From NCBI GenBank assembly GCA_003483345.1, contig DMWH01000233.1:1-5780 (forward strand): a stretch of 5,780 nt of DNA, given 5' to 3'. The position numbers were made by a program, and so were the translations under genes. This document shows positions 5,259-5,780 of the stretch, one piece after another (within the stretch, counting starts at the first letter, position 1; each line of letters starts with the position of its first letter). The stretch comes from Clostridiales bacterium. Lineage in GTDB: Bacteria > Bacillota > Clostridia > Tissierellales > Sedimentibacteraceae. The notes below the pieces were generated by a model. It had not been told where the DNA came from. It saw only the letters and a list, made by a program, of their open reading frames with translations, and ran no database searches.

Positions 5259-5270
5259 TTATGCTCCTCC
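5224..5270 (-). terminator. Hairpin plus T-run: intrinsic terminator or attenuator
   Basis: On the minus strand, outer stem GGAGGAG (5270-5264) pairs with CTCCTCC (5237-5231); an inner stem AAATGG (5260-5255) pairs with CCATTT (5250-5245) around a GCAA loop, with small bulges between. Right after the stem comes G then six T (5229-5224). This is the clearest intrinsic terminator in the window. It starts 9 nt after the stop of the 110-residue gene but also sits directly against the second adhesin start, so a regulatory attenuator is possible. Confidence 0.8.
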
Positions 5271-5276
5271 TTCATC

Positions 5277-5305
5277 ATATTACTTATTATCCTTTTGTTT
5301 GTCAA
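5277..5305 (-). promoter_or_regulatory. Candidate promoter upstream of the second adhesin
   Basis: Minus strand TTGACA (5305-5300, perfect -35), 17-nt spacer, TAATAT (5282-5277, 4 of 6 to TATAAT). Predicted transcription start is near 5270, so the RNA would begin at the GGAGGAG and hairpin. The element lies in the last codons of the 110-residue gene. It would supply transcription for the structural genes after the upstream message has been terminated. Confidence 0.45.
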
Positions 5306-5612
5306 GTGAAATACTTGAGATTTTGTGAACAATTATACGCAATTTCTTAGAAAATTGGTTATATTGAAAATCACATTCTAACTTAAAAGGATTTTTTGAT
5401 AAGTAATATTTTTCTACAAAAGTTTTTTTGTCCAGGAGGTTTTCTGTCTTTACGAGTTCCTCATTAATACGAAAATCGTAATCAATTAAATTACCGTTTA
5501 CATCGTAAATTTTAGCTCGTAGCGTCAAAACCTCAAAAGACTGATTATCAATCTGATAAATAGATTTATTACACTCAGTAACCGCCTGAACAATAATAGA
5601 AGTCGGGTTAAT
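5280..5612 (-). CDS. Soluble 110-residue protein of unknown function, probable AUU start
   Basis: First gene after the origin region. It is hydrophilic, with no signal peptide or membrane span and only two Cys. The central part alternates hydrophobic and polar residues (LTLRAKIYDVNGNLIDYDFRI, split by a NGN turn), and the C-terminal part (FKLECDFQYNQFSKKLRIIV) also looks like strands, so a small beta-sandwich or Ig-like fold is possible. The C-terminus is basic and polar (KQKDNK). A GTG at 5621 is in frame but is embedded in the Shine-Dalgarno sequence itself and cannot use it; ATT 5612 lies 8 nt after that site and is the likely start. By position, just after the replication gene and origin, it could be the single-stranded DNA-binding (pV-like) or a regulatory protein, but I see no pV signature. 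Function not assigned. Confidence 0.7.
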   Translation of the reverse strand: MNPTSIIVQAVTECNKSIYQIDNQSFEVLTLRAKIYDVNGNLIDYDFRINEELVKTENLLDKKTFVEKYYLSKNPFKLECDFQYNQFSKKLRIIVHKISSISLDKQKDNK

Positions 5613-5616
5613 ATAA

Positions 5617-5628
5617 ATCACCCCCTTT
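5617..5628 (-). promoter_or_regulatory. Extended Shine-Dalgarno site that decides the start of the 110-residue gene
   Basis: Minus strand AAAGGGGGTGAT matches the full 16S anti-SD complement AAGGAGGTGAT at all but one position, and the G there can wobble-pair. It overlaps the in-frame GTG (5621-5619), so the ribosome should start about 8 nt downstream, where the in-frame codon is ATT (5612-5610). Confidence 0.7.
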
Positions 5629-5714
5629 CTTGCTAAAATTCCGCATTTTAAAATTTCTATTGAACTTAAATCTACATGGGGATGTAGTTATAACGGGTGT
5701 TACTAGATCCATGA
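5622..5714 (-). other. Intergenic region, candidate origin of replication/packaging
   Basis: The largest non-coding stretch, between the replication gene stop and the first gene. It holds a perfect small hairpin, an AT-rich segment and, on the minus strand, TTCAATAG (around 5665-5658), which differs by one base from TTTAATAG at the M13 gpII nick region; that resemblance is weak alone. Position next to a gpII-like initiator, plus the neighbouring hairpin in the rep 3' end, make this the best candidate for the double-strand origin and packaging signal. Confidence 0.5.
5672..5687. repeat. Small perfect hairpin in the origin region
   Basis: CTACAT (5672-5677) and ATGTAG (5682-5687) pair perfectly around a GGGG loop (CCCC on the presumed virion strand). 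It lies 60 nt upstream of the first gene. A stem-loop of this size beside an initiator nick region would suit recognition by a rolling-circle initiator. Confidence 0.55.
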
Positions 5715-5719
5715 TTATA
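5714..5719 (-). promoter_or_regulatory. Candidate -10 box for the first gene
   Basis: Perfect TATAAT on the minus strand overlapping the rep stop codon, just after the large hairpin. No recognisable -35 sits 16-18 nt upstream (the hairpin stem occupies that place). It would give a leader of about 95 nt before the 110-residue gene. Weak alone in AT-rich DNA. Confidence 0.25.
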
Positions 5720-5780
5720 TAATTGTTCCTCGTGCTTCCGCACGAGGAACATAATTAGAATTAACAGCGTATTGAGAAGG
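5715..5780 (-). CDS. C-terminal end of the replication initiator (continues from base 1 on the circle)
   Basis: Read from 5780 downward in the frame left open at base 1: PSQYAVNSNYVPRAEA then RGTII and TAA at 5717-5715 (21 codons plus stop). It completes the gpII-like initiator at 349 residues. The frame match across the ends and the sensible termination are the evidence that the molecule is circular; as an isolated fragment this stretch would not be called a gene. Codons for its last ten or so residues double as the stem of a 12-bp perfect hairpin. Confidence 0.8.
   Translation of the reverse strand, partial: PSQYAVNSNYVPRAEARGTII
5724..5751. repeat. 12-bp perfect hairpin in the rep 3' end; packaging/origin signal candidate
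   Basis: Stem TGTTCCTCGTGC (5724-5735) with GCACGAGGAACA (5740-5751), loop TTCC (GGAA on the presumed virion strand). It is the longest perfect stem in the window and GC-rich in an AT-rich molecule. No T-run follows on either strand, so it is not a normal terminator. In single-stranded phage DNA it would fold stably, as does the Ff packaging signal hairpin near the gene order's origin region. Confidence 0.7.

Noticed and set aside
5080..5328. Plus-strand 82-codon ORF with Lys/Arg-rich centre
   Set aside because: The basic run is the complement of the adhesin's Phe-rich signal peptide and the terminator; it crosses three minus-strand features and has no family character.
1..5780. TGA recoding (Mollicutes or TGA-Gly lineages)
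   Set aside because: TGA is used as a genuine stop in several overlapping junctions and Trp is coded by TGG; no gene needs TGA read-through.
1..5780. CRISPR arrays, tRNA or rRNA genes, insertion sequences
   Set aside because: No regularly spaced repeats, cloverleaf-like sequences or transposase frames were seen on either strand.

Overview
The window reads as the complete genome of a small single-stranded DNA filamentous phage (inovirus-like), opened inside its replication gene. The key observation is that a reading frame running off the left edge (minus strand, no stop before base 1) continues in frame from base 5780 and stops after 21 more codons. The 5780 bases therefore look like one closed circle. 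Every convincing gene lies on the minus strand, so genes are described below from high to low coordinates.

Layout in transcription order. (1) 5622-5780: origin/packaging-type region with two perfect hairpins, one inside the last codons of the replication gene. (2) 5280-5612: a 110-residue soluble protein of unknown function that probably starts at AUU. (3) 5224-5270: hairpin plus T-run, a terminator or attenuator. (4) 4463-5215: a secreted, C-terminally anchored adhesin-like protein. (5) 3705-4421: four short single-span membrane proteins with overlapping ends, candidates for filament-end proteins; the first lacks a normal start codon in its most protein-like frame. (6) 3513-3677: a 54-residue major coat protein, not leader-processed, similar in design to the Pf3 coat. 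(7) 3484-3505: an intercistronic hairpin. (8) 1933-3468: the large pIII-like adhesin. (9) 1670-1936: a pVI-like membrane protein. (10) 981-1673: the Zot/pI assembly ATPase. (11) 984 through base 1 to 5715: a replication initiator resembling M13 gpII. From the large adhesin to the replication gene, neighbours overlap by 4 bases (ATGA), so they are probably co-transcribed and translationally coupled.

Together these genes make a standard inovirus: the initiator nicks double-stranded DNA and drives rolling-circle replication, the ATPase drives extrusion, the 54-residue protein coats the filament, and small hydrophobic proteins and adhesins cap its ends. No secretin (pIV), integrase or Xer gene is present.

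Host (inference): AT-rich DNA, standard stop use (TGA ends several genes and TGG is used for Trp, which argues against Mollicutes and TGA-recoding lineages), occasional strong Shine-Dalgarno sites, no secretin, a Pro/Ser/Thr stalk and a WLFVP...PF motif in the large adhesin. I associate the last two with Patescibacteria/Microgenomates-type proteins from memory only; a Gram-positive host is also possible.
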